Shown here one piece after another: positions 23,432 to 34,078 of a DNA stretch of 64,000 bases. The translations under genes were made by a program, and so were the position numbers. Under the pieces are notes generated by a model, which saw nothing but the letters and a program-made list of their open reading frames with translations, did no database searches and was not told the origin of the DNA. Numbering within the stretch: position 1 is the first letter of the stretch; every line of letters begins with the position of its first letter. The stretch comes from Prostheceraeus crozeri (taxonomy: Eukaryota; Platyhelminthes; Polycladida; Euryleptidae). The stretch is from contig CAJQUW010000503.1 in NCBI GenBank assembly GCA_907163375.1, positions 186,001 through 250,000 on the forward strand, read 5' to 3'.

Positions 23432-24394
23432 CACGATATTTATGGCTAGGCCTATTTATGGGTAAATAGGGGTTTACCCTATTTATGGGTAAAACGAGGT
23501 TTATAGCTTTGTACCGGAATGCGTTTTTCCAAAGTCTGGTTTTTCTTCATTTTAACTGATTTTGCAGCCTACCAAATGAATGAATTTGTAAGTCAAAAAT
23601 GATTGAAAACTATTTAATGAATTTTAAAAAAATTACATCGAATTATTTCCCAAATTTTTGTGATTTGAATTACATTATGAAAGCATAAATTTATCAAAAA
23701 ATTAAAATTCATTCATTTAGGAGACTTAAGGCAGACTTTAAGACCTTTGCCTAAACTCATGGACAGTTTTGATATTCTTATGCTGAGATGGATGGACCAG
23801 AGGCTCTTTATTATTCGTCAAGGACCATCATCCTTAGATGGTAGCTTGCGCTGCGATAAATGTCTTTCTCAAAATTTCATGATAAAACTGATGCTTAATT
23901 AAATTAGCCAGATGCATCAGATCGTTGGAGAAAATGAAAAGTAGAAAACTGCGTAGGAAATTTGTAAGAATAAGAGACAAGGAAACCATAGCCATGTATA
24001 AATATTGCATCAATACAACCAGGAATCTTCATAATGACAAGATAATCATTGTAATGTTGCCATATTACTCGTCAAGTGAAGAATTTCCTTTACAATCTAT
24101 AATTGGTGATGCAACTGTAATTGTATCCAGTAAATGTTCTACAATCAGCACTTGTTAACAAACTATGTGTACAACTGTTATTACATCCAGTAAATGTTCT
24201 ACAATCAGCACTTGTTAACAGACTACACGTATGTGTATAGACACCGTACATGAGGTTGAATTTTAACTTTGTTTTACCCATAATTAAAACGACTCGTCGG
24301 CTCGGCTTGGCTCGGCTCAGCTCGGCTTGAATATTTCAAAATCACATCGGCTCGCGGCTCGCCAGGTCGAGCCATGTACATCTCTAGATAACAT

Positions 24395-26765
24395 TCATTT
24401 GCTTGGTGTTAGCGGTATCATAAAGGTCTATATTTGCATTACGAAAATACGAGACTGTTCGACAGCATACCTTGAGAGCATCGACAGATAAATACTTACC
24501 TTCTCCATGTGGAGCAGATGACCTATGCATGGATGAATTTATAATTGATTAAAACTTTCAATCAGTTGTTTTTAACATGCAGTAAATTTAGTCAAACATC
24601 ATGTTGCTGTTGAAGAATTCACCAGAAGTTCATGTACTATCAAAATATGTTCATACAGACCGTTTCAAAAGTAATTGCACAAAAAAAGCTAGGCCATTTT
24701 CAAATGAAATTTTCGTGTTGAAGTCCTGGATCAATTTTTATAAACGATATACCACATGAAACCTTATGTCCCATAAATTGCTTTGACATATATTTCGTTT
24801 TCATGTGTGGTCAACTGTGGTCAGTAGGCCTTATGAAAAAAATTGAGCGGTTTCTTAGATGCAGGATTTCAACATGAGGGCGACAGAATTTTTTATGAAA
24901 GTTGGCAGACAGCCTGAACTATCAGTCAGCTTCATCATGATACACGATTTTTAGGATTGGCTGTATGTGCAAAAAGATACAATACTAGTAAGTTTTACCA
25001 AAAAAATGTTGCTAAAAAAATCTCACAAGATTTTCTCATTGATGATGATGTTCAATTTCAATAACCTTCGTACCATGTGAAAGATTATGTCAAGCACTTT
25101 AATTTGGCAACACGTTTAGCTATGTCTGGTCAGCTGTGGTCAGCAGACTTAAAAGTATGAATGTTTGGTCAATTCGTTCACCGACACCTACAGACGGAAC
25201 TATCCAATACAGAAAATTGAGATTGTCACCATTGAATCAGGCTCGTGTTAAGCTTTCAGATGATCTATCGTTTTTCGAATTCGGACATCAATTTGTGCAA
25301 TTTCATTCAATTTACACTTTTACCTAATTTTACGCCACTTTCGCGTTAACAATGTTCAACAACGGTCAACTGTACACAACTTAACAACTTCTGTTGTATT
25401 AACGCTGGTGCTTTCGAGTTTGGGTTCAAAATAATCCTGGTGTTATCAGCTCCAAGAATATGAAAGTTTTACCAAAATCGGGCCATCCGTTCACTGACAA
25501 ACTTCAAATTTGTATTATTCCCATAGTGAGTCATTGCGTGAGTCATCATTTCCCTCACTTGAGGTCAGAAGAAATTCGAATCTCGGATCAGACAAGGGCT
25601 TGTCTTGTCTGTGCATGGATTCCTTAATAGTAGTGGTTAAAAAAATTCAAGTTAGCAGTTAACTTTGTATTGTATTGGATTCACTTTTTCAATTCACGAA
25701 GCGATTTCTTTTATGATTCTGATTGTTTTCATTTTTATCGATAGCTAAGGATAAAAGAATGTATTACTATTGCGTTTTGAACTCAAGCTTATGATTTGAA
25801 ATTAATCCTGCAAAATTTTACACGTTTGAAGCTGGGACATTCCCATAACGACGTCTAAATGTTTCATATTTTTAATAAACTTATATTTAATAAGACTTAA
25901 GGTTTGCCCTTAAGAGGACAGGTGGTGCGTTCCCACCGGCAGACATTAAACGTTCAAGGCGCGTCAAACTTTTGACTATCCTAGGACTACATTTTAGAGC
26001 CAAACTTGACGAGATCGGTGTCGAGGACCTTCCCACTAGTTCATTTTTCAATCAGCGCTTCTAAAGCGGGGCTGGACCTTACCCCTAATGGTCCTTTGAC
26101 TTGTGCATTTGACTTTGACAAATGCATGAATGCATGAAGGTCTTTAAGCACAAGGACTTGACGGATCTGATTGCGTGCCGGGCGGACCTTCCCGGGGTCC
26201 ATAACATAGCGCTATACGGGCTGGACTTCACCCTTAAGTGTACGAGATCGTACAAGGCCGCTTAACAAGTGATCTCCTTGGTCAAAGTTTCAGGCTCGAT
26301 TGATTAGGAACTTACATATAAATAGACACTTAGTAGTCACCATGTCAACCCCATGGAGACCAGTAACCGACACAGTCCATTCATCACACTAGGGCAGTTA
26401 GCGATAAAAAAAACAAAAAAACAACGTTAAAACAAATAAAACAATAATAGCCAGTCGTGAGCAGGTACCCGCCTGGTCGCGTTTCGGCCCCTCTACCTGA
26501 ACGCTCAAGCCCAGGCGGGCGGGCCCCCGCATAAACGTATATGCGGCTGGCATTCTAAAATCAATGGAGTAATGATATGTGTAATAATAGTAGTAATAAT
26601 ATAGTAATACTGATAGTAATAGTTAAAACAAAAACAAAACAACCGCAAAAGACGGATACAACCAAAGCAAACTAAAATATATGTGTGAAATACTGAAATG
26701 GTATAACCAATAAAAATAAAAAAATGCTAAGAAAACAAACAAACAGTGTTAATGTTATTGTTTAA
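24395..26765. other. Intronic non-coding stretch with hairpin-rich block
   Basis: AT-rich DNA without a supported gene. The phrase GTCAACTGTGGTCAGTAGGC and a variant recur near 24,810 and 25,125, pointing to an old internal duplication. 25,905-26,310 is a GC-richer block in which GGACCTT recurs inside small hairpins (for example GGGGCTGGACCTTACCCC), probably a short non-autonomous repeat. 26,450-26,551 holds imperfect palindromic GCCAG/CTGGC ends around a GC-rich core. Confidence 0.4.
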
Positions 26766-26769
26766 AATG

Positions 26770-27227
26770 CGCATTGCGATGTCAGCTGCCTGGCTGAGAA
26801 ATATCCAAACTTGACTAGAAAATTGTTATGACCGGTTAGGATTTTCTCAGTACATGCCTTCATTTTAGACTTACAATATCCTCTGCTGCTCATCACAAAA
26901 AGTGTCATATTAATTCGTTTAATTAGATCTTCAAGATGCGAGCAGATGCGACAATAACGTAAAACCTAGCCGGCAAATACATTAATTGCCATGTTATAAG
27001 GTATTGCACTGTCTGGAAATGTCAACAGAACAACAGGGAAATCAAAATCTTCCACTTTATGATATATTGAGGATCGAAGACCGTCATTACTAGATTGGAG
27101 TCTCACATCGAGGTAAACAACGGCTTTGTCATTGACTCCGTTTCTATCTGCAAGAAGCTCCACTGTGTAAATTTTTGGAATTAAGGCATTGAAATGCTTG
27201 TAATTTATTACGCATATATCGTCTATG
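26770..27227 (-). pseudogene. Reverse transcriptase fragment, split by a hAT insertion
   Basis: Reading the minus strand from 27,227 gives DDICVINYK, YLDVRLQS, IYHKVEDFDFP and INVFAG, followed after a stop by VLRYCRICSHLEDLIKR. This is the region from the catalytic YIDD motif to the thumb of a non-LTR or Penelope-related reverse transcriptase. The upstream bases of the motif (RYID) lie on the other side of the hAT at 29,174-29,186, where a stop is nearby. It is an old, dead retroelement fragment that predates the hAT. Confidence 0.65.
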
Positions 27228-28279
27228 CAGGGGCGTAGCCAGGGGGGCGGACGGGCGGCCGCCCCCCCCCGAACACCGAGCGGAGCTCCATCATAGAGGA
27301 ATTGGCATTCTGTAGTTCCTGACTCACTACATCGCCACAGGGCAGAGGGATCAGACACAAAAACATCTGGTTATTGCATTATGTACATGTTCATCGTGTT
27401 GGGAGCAGAGAGGTTAGGAGCCATTCGCAGCAGCACAGAAGAATCGCTGCTAAATTGGCCTAACTTCCTGATTGAAAATGACAGCATGAAGCGCGTATCT
27501 GAAAGCCGGTGAATGAATCCCTTCAACAAATACAGGCCTTTTTGTTTATTTTCTTCTCAACGTCATCTTGAGATCCATGAATGGGTGCGAATAATCGCCT
27601 TTGGCTCATCCTCATGTGATGAAAATCTTTTCATGCTGATCCAATGTAATTTCCAAGAATTTTGAAGCAGTCAAATCACATGACATTTTGCTTGATGCAT
27701 CTCGACTGCTCATTCAGTCTTTCGATCGCCCTACTAACGTGCGTACGTTGACCGAAATCATCAGTTGAACTGTGATATTCTTTTTAAAATTTCGATTCTT
27801 CGAAGTTGTGCTGCTGCTGCCTGGTGCCTACGATACGACCTACGTTGGATTATTGGGTAATATCACCGGAACGCCATTCTCAAAGGTAAGTTGAATTGAA
27901 CGAGCATTATCTTAAGCACATATCTTTAATCGCTAGTTGTCAAAAATTGCATGCTTGAAACAATTGATAGATATACCTACATGTAAAAGCATTAAGTCTA
28001 CCTTCTGATTAACTTGAAAAGGGCCCGTCCCAAGCGGAAACGCTGCCCAAATTTCTATCGAATATTTCTTTAATTTACATGTAGAATTTTATGTAAACAT
28101 GTACTTTCTGAGATGTATCTTACATATGAAAATTGTGATAATATATGTAAGATATTCTTATTTGATCTGTTACATTCTAGCTAACTTGAAAAGGGCAATT
28201 ACACAAAGGCAATATTACAGAATTTCATGTAAACTTATTGTATGCTTAGCGTACTTATAATCTCTATTTTATTTTCAGA

Positions 28280-28762
28280 ATGAAGCGAAATCGCTCCCTG
28301 CTGGATTTCTTCACACCCGAACGTGAAAAGAAAATATGTCGATTGGATTCATCGCCAGTTGAAGATGACCAACCTATTTCCAATGGAAAGGAGGTTGATG
28401 CTAGTTCTGGAGGAAATTCCGCTTGGGCAGATGTAGGCAGTTACATTGACAGAAAGATGCAGTTATCCGACCGGGACAAGCTAAACTTATTGGAGAATGC
28501 CTTTGTACCCGACTCAAATTTCAAGTTCTCGTATTCCACTCGGTTGAGCAAAGGAGTTGAAGAAAAACGATACTTGAAAGAAGATCATTTCAAGAGATGC
28601 CCGTATTTGACGTATTCGGTGACAAAGGAGGGGTTGTTCTGTCTCTACTGTGTGACTTTTGGTCCTGAAGCTGTTGGTCAAATGGTCTTCTTTGATGTCT
28701 ACATCAAAAATATAACTATATTGATAATATCTAGCATTGTAAAGAGTGGGAAATGTATATAA
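28280..28762 (+). pseudogene. hAT transposase N-terminal fragment (ZMYM1-like, TTF-type zinc finger)
   Basis: 160-residue ORF. It starts with a basic MKRNRSLLDFFTP segment. Then comes a TTF-type zinc-finger core (FKFSYSTRLSK ... RCPYLTYSVTKEGLFCLYCVTFGPE, ~residues 78-133), usual at the start of ZMYM1-like hAT transposases. After ~residue 133 homology stops and the frame ends in low-complexity hydrophobic sequence. The DDE catalytic core and hAT dimerisation domain are missing. A donor-like CAAAGGTAAG at ~27,885 and an acceptor TTATTTTCAG just before the ATG suggest a 5' leader intron. Confidence 0.7.
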
Positions 28763-28837
28763 AAATTACTCTGAATCTTAATCTATTCGATGGTAAAATT
28801 GTAGATGTCACATGATTGAATCATCGATATTTCATTG

Positions 28838-28945
28838 ACAAAACATGCATGCCTCATGAATATAACATGCATGTCTAATGGATACAACATGCACATCTCA
28901 TGGACAAAACATGCATGAAAATCATGCATGGGAATCATGCATGTT
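28838..28945. repeat. Degenerate ~25-bp tandem repeat (ACATGCATG)
   Basis: Inside the hAT, units such as AACATGCATGTCTAATGGA recur four to five times, each with an ACATGCATG-like palindromic core. No coding capacity was seen. Confidence 0.55.
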
Positions 28946-29181
28946 TTATCCAAAAACGGGCATCTAGGGATAAGTTTGTTAGGTATACTTCACATATGTG
29001 TGCAGTAGGCCTACAATTAGTTTGTGAATGTTTGTGTGTCCTCCGATGTTTCAGCGGTACATTTTTTGAAAAATATGCCTTATTGTGCCTAAAACCATTT
29101 ATATGCGTATAAAGCCTAAAAACTGAAAAACCTCGCCGCCCCCCCCCGAAACGAAATCCTGGCTACGCTACTGCGTCTATG

Positions 29182-30050
29182 TATCTTTTTTATCCTTTCA
29201 TCTTTTTTTATCCTTTTAAGATGAAGATCCATTTAATGCAAATAAACTATTAGCTATGAATTTTTAGCTATTATATTCGTGGCATTGATGATATAAAGGC
29301 AGTGATGCGAGCAATGTGCTTGCTCTCTCAAGGCAGAAAGTGCACATGATTATTAAAAACAAAGGCGATTAGGTACTTATGCATGTCAAATGTTAACTGC
29401 GTGATACCATTCACACCTTTACCGAGCGAGCGGCAGTGACCTTCTTCCGTATTTTCCTAATTTCAAGTTTCCCATCCCAGCCACCAATATTAAGGAATCC
29501 ATGGTCTGTGCACCTGTTCATAGCAAACAATAGCATTTCCTTCACGCCGTAGGAATGCTAACACTTGCGTTGCGTCTTATTAATGGAGCAGCTCATCAAT
29601 GATGAAAAGGAGAATGAGTGACATATGGGACAACATCGTATTGATATCTGAAATACCATCGTGAAAGTAACAAAGCGGACAATCACTAATTACTTCATTT
29701 AATTAGGCAAATAACACCACTATGTTTCTAAGCGTCTCAGCTGCCGAAGTAAGCAAGTTTATTGATCGATTATCAGCATGCGATGAAATTTGATGAGAAT
29801 ATACAAAAGATACTAGAATATTTTGTGCTGTGCAACGATTTATCAAACGGTCTGTAGTTACTTACAGAATTTATATAGCTCCATTTCTCTGTCCTTTTTC
29901 TCTTTGCTGACCATTTCTCTTTGCTTATTATCATTGCAGGATAATGCAGATAATCAAGTGAAAATAAAAGGAAGTGAAATAATTAAGTGAAAATATAAAT
30001 TATGCATTATCAGCTATAAAGCTCATTATCAGTAGCCCACAATTGAAGCA
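29182..30050. other. Intronic non-coding stretch
   Basis: AT-rich. The first ~10 bases are the other half of the interrupted reverse transcriptase. No gene is supported. It ends at the TTGATT target duplication of the Polinton. Confidence 0.45.
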
Positions 30051-30056
30051 TTGATT

Positions 30057-30540
30057 AGTAATGGGCAAAAGACCGTTCCAGGACACCATAAAATTCAAAA
30101 AAATAGTATCTTTAAAAACGACATAAATTCATGAATTTGAACCCTTTTCAGGTTTTTAAGACCTAAATACATGAATTTAGTCCATTCAAAAAGTACCATT
30201 TTTTCAAAAATGGTACTTTTTAAAAACGACATAAATTCATGAATTTGAACCCTTTTTCAGGTTATGAAGACCTAAATTCACAAATTTGGGCGTTTTTAAA
30301 AATACCCAATTTTCAAATTTTTCAAAATCTCAAATTTGAGAATTACAATTTTCTCGCTTAAATCATGACCGTTCCAGGACACCGAAAATCATAAAAGTTA
30401 AGAATCTCAAAATTTGAGAATAACAATTTTCTCGCTTAAATCATGACCGTTCCAGGACACCGAAAATCATAAAAGTTGAGAATTTCAAATTCATGAATTT
30501 TATCCATCTTTCAGGTTTTCAAAATATATCATGTGACTAA
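30057..30540 (+). repeat. Left terminal inverted repeat of the Polinton
   Basis: About 484 bp, matching the right end in reverse complement down to CATGTGACTA. It has internal structure. GACCGTTCCAGGACACC occurs three times (~30,071, ~30,367, ~30,444), and a block containing AAATTCATGAATTTGAACCC occurs twice. The near identity of the two ends implies a young or conversion-maintained element. Confidence 0.9.
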
Positions 30541-30556
30541 AAATATTTTTTTAAAA

Positions 30557-31249
30557 ATGGATGAAACAAAAGTGGAAGAAACCGCAAGAATATATCCTTC
30601 GTTATCATATGAACGTAGTTCTACTTTAATGGACATTGAAAAAATGAATAAAGAAAAACACAAAGATAGAGTACGCTATATGAAAGATAAGGAATCTCAA
30701 TTATTATTAAGATTAGAGCATTATAAAAAATTAAGAAAGAGATGGACCAAAGTTAAGAATGTAACACAAGGAATTGGCATATTCTTAAAAATAAGTTTAG
30801 GTGCTTTAACAATTGTCATTTCATCTGGCGTTCTTACAATTCCTGTTGTTGCTACAGCTTTAACAGGTACGGGTGTTTTTGCAACTTCACTTGTTACAAT
30901 GTTAGATAAATCTTTAATAACTAAGAAACGAAAATCATTAAAAACTAAGCATTTACATATTAAAGAAGTTTATGACAAATTACACTACTACTTTCAAAGA
31001 GTATGTGATGATAATGTTATTACGTTAGATGAGATTGAAAAATTTGATCAAATAGCTAATGAAGTAAATCAAACCTTTCAATTACAGTCCGAAAAAGTTG
31101 ATGATAAGAATAGACAGGATGGCAAAATTTCTAGTGATGGTAAAATTTCTAATGAAGAAAATGACAAAATTTTTTTAGAAGAGCTAAAAACTTTAAGCGA
31201 AAATTTAAGCAAAACTTTATTAAACAAAACTTTATTAAACAAAACTTAA
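30557..31249 (+). CDS. Polinton membrane-spanning protein of unknown function
   Basis: The frame opens at 30,533, but the ATG at 30,557 has the TTTAAAAATGG context shared by other genes of this element, so I prefer it (230 aa). An N-terminal basic, helical region leads to a long hydrophobic stretch rich in Gly, Ala, Val and Thr (~residues 83-125) that can form two membrane segments (FLKISLGALTIVISSGVLTI, then PVVATALTGTGVFATSLVTM). The C-terminal part is charged and coiled-coil-like and ends in a small repeat (LLNKT). First gene inside the left inverted repeat. It may be a virion or membrane-active protein. No family was recognised. Confidence 0.65.
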   Translation: MDETKVEETARIYPSLSYERSSTLMDIEKMNKEKHKDRVRYMKDKESQLLLRLEHYKKLRKRWTKVKNVTQGIGIFLKISLGALTIVISSGVLTIPVVATALTGTGVFATSLVTMLDKSLITKKRKSLKTKHLHIKEVYDKLHYYFQRVCDDNVITLDEIEKFDQIANEVNQTFQLQSEKVDDKNRQDGKISSDGKISNEENDKIFLEELKTLSENLSKTLLNKTLLNKT

Positions 31250-31370
31250 AACGAGAAAACTTTAAACGAAAAGATGTCAAACAACAAAGCAATAAAAAAA
31301 TAATTTGTTCAGTAAAATGTTTTTGTTGTATTCCAATGTTACCACAAAATTCAAATATTATATTTTAAAA

Positions 31371-32195
31371 ATGGATAAAATTAGAGCTGATAATTTTAAA
31401 AGAATAAAACAATTAGAAGAGTTAATAAGACAAAGAAATATTATGAAAGAAAATCATCTTCAACATAGAATGATAAAAGCTGGTATTCAATCTGATACGT
31501 TGGAAAAAATGCAGCAAACCGAGCAAGTAAAAACTGATTTTGAAAAAACTATGAAACCGTTTAAAAGTCTTGAAAAAGAAAGTACAAATAATGATAAACA
31601 AATTGATATAACAGATCCAGAGCACAAAACTATATTAGATGACTATGGATTACTAGAATCAAACATTAATAAGAAATTACCAAAATCTATGCAATTTGAA
31701 CATTCTATTTCATTTATAGATGGAAAAACAATACCTAGATTTTATCTCGGACAAAAAGAAATATTTCCACAACCTTTTCGAGGTTTAATTTTTTCACCAG
31801 ATAAATCTCCTTTTAATTTAGATAGAAATTTTGTTAATCTTTTAAGAGGAGCAGATTTAAATAATTATGCTGTAGAAGATCTCATAAAATATAAAGCTAT
31901 GTTAGACAGAGTTGGTGCAGTAAAATCTCTTAGACGTTATAAACAATTAGAAAATTTATTATCAACGGGGGTTAAAGTAGGAAAAGGTTTATCTGAAAAA
32001 CAGAAAACAGAAACAACCATATTTTTACCAGATGATCCACAAGAATTACTAAATAGATTAAATATTTTAATATCTGCAATAAAAGAAGGACATAATTCTA
32101 GTTTCAATGAAATTCATGCTATATTGAAAAGACTGTTAGAAAAGAAGATTCTAAATGAAGAGGATTATAAAAGTGTAACGAACCGAATGTTCTAG
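31371..32195 (+). CDS. Polinton conserved-type protein of unknown function
   Basis: The open frame reaches 31,305, but the ATG at 31,371 has the usual ATTTTAAAAATGG start context (~274 aa). The first ~80 residues are a charged coiled coil. The middle has an aromatic/proline stretch (IPRFYLGQKEIFPQPF) and an SLRRYKQLENLL helix. The end reads FLPDDPQELLNRLNILISAI..GHNS, a helical tail of a kind I associate with a recurrent Polinton protein next to the penton and ATPase genes. The stop codon falls inside a GC-rich palindromic unit (32,179-32,215), so the original C-terminus may have been altered by its arrival. Function unknown, possibly structural. Confidence 0.6.
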   Translation: MDKIRADNFKRIKQLEELIRQRNIMKENHLQHRMIKAGIQSDTLEKMQQTEQVKTDFEKTMKPFKSLEKESTNNDKQIDITDPEHKTILDDYGLLESNINKKLPKSMQFEHSISFIDGKTIPRFYLGQKEIFPQPFRGLIFSPDKSPFNLDRNFVNLLRGADLNNYAVEDLIKYKAMLDRVGAVKSLRRYKQLENLLSTGVKVGKGLSEKQKTETTIFLPDDPQELLNRLNILISAIKEGHNSSFNEIHAILKRLLEKKILNEEDYKSVTNRMF

Positions 32196-32288
32196 GGCTT
32201 CGCCAGTAGCTGAAATATGTTGTTGTTTTTAATTTTTTATAAAAAAAATATTTCATAAAAAATATTTATTTAAAATTTTAACTAAAAA

Positions 32289-33077
32289 ATGTGTTTAGCA
32301 GATTTAGACAAAATTAATAATCATTTAGAAAATTTGACAGAGATTTTGGGTTCATCAAAATTTAGTACGACGTTAAAAATTATAACAACTACTTCATCAC
32401 ACACTTGTAATTTAGAACCCATTCTACATTTGGAACAAAATAAAAATTATCAAATTGCATTGACTAGTTTCTCCACATTTAACACTATTCAAAATGTTAT
32501 AAAAGATGTGAATGATCAATTTAGATATTCTACTGATAAAGGCAAAACGTGGAAAGTACTAACTTTTCTTCCTGGTTCTTACGAAGTTGAATCAATATCA
32601 AATGAAATTAAGAGACATTTAGGTATACCATTTAAAGATAAGAAACAATTACATTTTGCAGTTGAACCGGCAGTTAATAAATTTTCTCTTACTTTAGACG
32701 AAAATCATCAAGTTGATTTTAATCATGATAGATCATTGTCAAAGCTATTAGGATTTAATAAACAAACCTATAGTCAAGGTTATCATTTAGGTGAGAAGAT
32801 TCCAAAAATAACTGAAATAAATTCAATTGTTGTACATTGTGACATTATTGAAGGAGGATATATAAATGGTAAATTATCAAATTTAATATTCAGTTTTCCA
32901 GCTTTTACTGTACCCATCGGTTATAGATTAAATGTAATTCCACAAACATTAATATATTTCCCTATTACAAGAAAAACTATTAACAACATTGGCATTAGAA
33001 TCACTGATGAGAAAGGACAAGAAATAAATTTTGGAGGTGAAGAGATTATGATAGATCTTTTGGTTCGGGAGGTATAA
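32289..33077 (+). CDS. Polinton penton-like minor capsid protein
   Basis: 262 aa, start in the AACTAAAAAATG motif. The layout fits Polinton minor capsid (penton) proteins, single jelly-rolls forming the capsid vertices: an N-terminal strand pair with an LEPILHLEQNKNYQIALTS segment, a TFLPGSYEVESISNEIKRHL helix region, the SLSKLLGF motif, and a C-terminal pair of strands (FPITRKTINNIGIRITDEKG ... IMIDLLVRE). It lies directly upstream of the packaging ATPase and on the same strand, a common Polinton order. The frame is intact. Assignment is by motif pattern and position. Confidence 0.7.
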   Translation: MCLADLDKINNHLENLTEILGSSKFSTTLKIITTTSSHTCNLEPILHLEQNKNYQIALTSFSTFNTIQNVIKDVNDQFRYSTDKGKTWKVLTFLPGSYEVESISNEIKRHLGIPFKDKKQLHFAVEPAVNKFSLTLDENHQVDFNHDRSLSKLLGFNKQTYSQGYHLGEKIPKITEINSIVVHCDIIEGGYINGKLSNLIFSFPAFTVPIGYRLNVIPQTLIYFPITRKTINNIGIRITDEKGQEINFGGEEIMIDLLVREV

Positions 33078-33169
33078 ACTCCTACGCGAAGCTAGAGAAG
33101 TTTAATTTTCTTCTTCTTCTTTAGAAACAAAAAATAAAAAAAATAAAAATAAAATTTTTTTATTAAAAA

Positions 33170-33937
33170 ATGAGTGAACTACCTCCATTTAATAAAAAAA
33201 AACTTAAATTTAGTCATCATCCAAATTTATCTAATAAAGTTTTGTCAGTTATTTGTGGAAGATCAGGATGTGGAAAAACATATCTATTATTTAAAATTTT
33301 AACGACTCCAAATTTTTTGGATTATAACAATCTTATAATTTATACAACAACGGCAGAACAACCCGTCTATCAATTTTTAAAATATGGATTTGAAAATAAT
33401 CTTAAAAAAACAGCAATTGCTTCATTATTCAAAGAATATGAAAAATCTGAAGATGAAGAAGAAATAAGTTTGTGGTGTGAAGAAGCAGTAAAAAATAATC
33501 AGTTAGTAGAATCTAATAAAAATAACCATATAAAGATACAATTAATAGATGATAGTGGTAATATGCAAGATCCTAGTAAACTAGATAAAACAATGAAACA
33601 TTGTGTAATTTTTGATTATTGTGTTAATGATAGAAATCAGTCAGTTCAGAGAAATTATTTCACAAGAGGTAGACATAATAACTGTAGTGTTTTTTATTTA
33701 ACACAAAGTATGTATTCATTAGACGGAAGTGTTATTAGAAAGAATGCAAATATATTTATACTATTTGAAATAAATGCAAGAAACTTAAGTGATTTGTTAA
33801 GAGATTTATGTGTAAGAAATAAAGATGAATTTAAACAATCGTGTAACAATGCTTGGTCAAAAGATTATGGCTTCATTACAATTAATATTGATGAAAAAAT
33901 TCATGAAAGAGTTATCGAACAATTGTTCTCTGACTAG
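33170..33937 (+). CDS. Polinton genome-packaging ATPase (FtsK/HerA, A32-like)
   Basis: 255-aa ATPase that would drive DNA into the capsid. Walker A is GRSGCGKT (~residues 30-37). Walker B is CVIFDYC (~residues 144-150), with Tyr where many relatives have a second acidic residue. The family signature YFTRGRHNNCSVFYLTQSMY (sensor region) follows, then the FILFEINARNLSDL segment. Length and order match Polinton and poxvirus A32-type ATPases. The start has the TTATTAAAAAATG motif. It follows the penton gene; two GC-rich palindromic units lie just after the stop (33,934-33,976). Confidence 0.88.
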   Translation: MSELPPFNKKKLKFSHHPNLSNKVLSVICGRSGCGKTYLLFKILTTPNFLDYNNLIIYTTTAEQPVYQFLKYGFENNLKKTAIASLFKEYEKSEDEEEISLWCEEAVKNNQLVESNKNNHIKIQLIDDSGNMQDPSKLDKTMKHCVIFDYCVNDRNQSVQRNYFTRGRHNNCSVFYLTQSMYSLDGSVIRKNANIFILFEINARNLSDLLRDLCVRNKDEFKQSCNNAWSKDYGFITINIDEKIHERVIEQLFSD

Positions 33938-34078
33938 GCTTCGCCTCGAGGGGCTTCGCCCCGACTGAAAGTCGATAGAAAATATTTTCGCGGAGTGATA
34001 AAAATATACAAATATAGTGTTATAATATTTTTTTATTTTATGTATATATCAAATTTGTCTATCTTAGAAATTAGAAAA

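Larger units (their letters stand above)
19191..24386. mobile_element. Non-autonomous hAT-type element, interrupted by a Penelope-like element
   Basis: The ends are perfect inverted repeats TAGAGATGTAC...GTACATCTCTA, and an 8-bp duplication GATAACAT flanks them (19,183-19,190 and 24,387-24,394). The 8-bp duplication and TAGAGATG-type ends are typical of hAT DNA transposons. Subterminal regions on both sides are rich in GGCTCGG units. Without the inserted retroelement (19,548-23,431) about 1.3 kb remains, too small and without any transposase, so it was mobilised in trans. Confidence 0.85.
27228..29173 (+). mobile_element. hAT DNA transposon with CAGGGGCGTAGCCAGG ends
   Basis: Terminal inverted repeats CAGGGGCGTAGCCAGG...CCTGGCTACGCTACTG are flanked by an exact 8-bp duplication CGTCTATG (27,220-27,227 and 29,174-29,181). 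Poly-C runs lie just inside both ends. The element is 1,946 bp and carries only the N-terminal part of a ZMYM1/hAT-type transposase (28,280-28,762), so it is an internally deleted copy. Its insertion split a reverse transcriptase exactly at its YIDD codons. Confidence 0.9.

Noticed and set aside
19191-24386. Whole 5.2-kb block as a single autonomous hAT
   Set aside because: The internal genes are Penelope-type with their own 12-bp duplication, and no hAT transposase is present.
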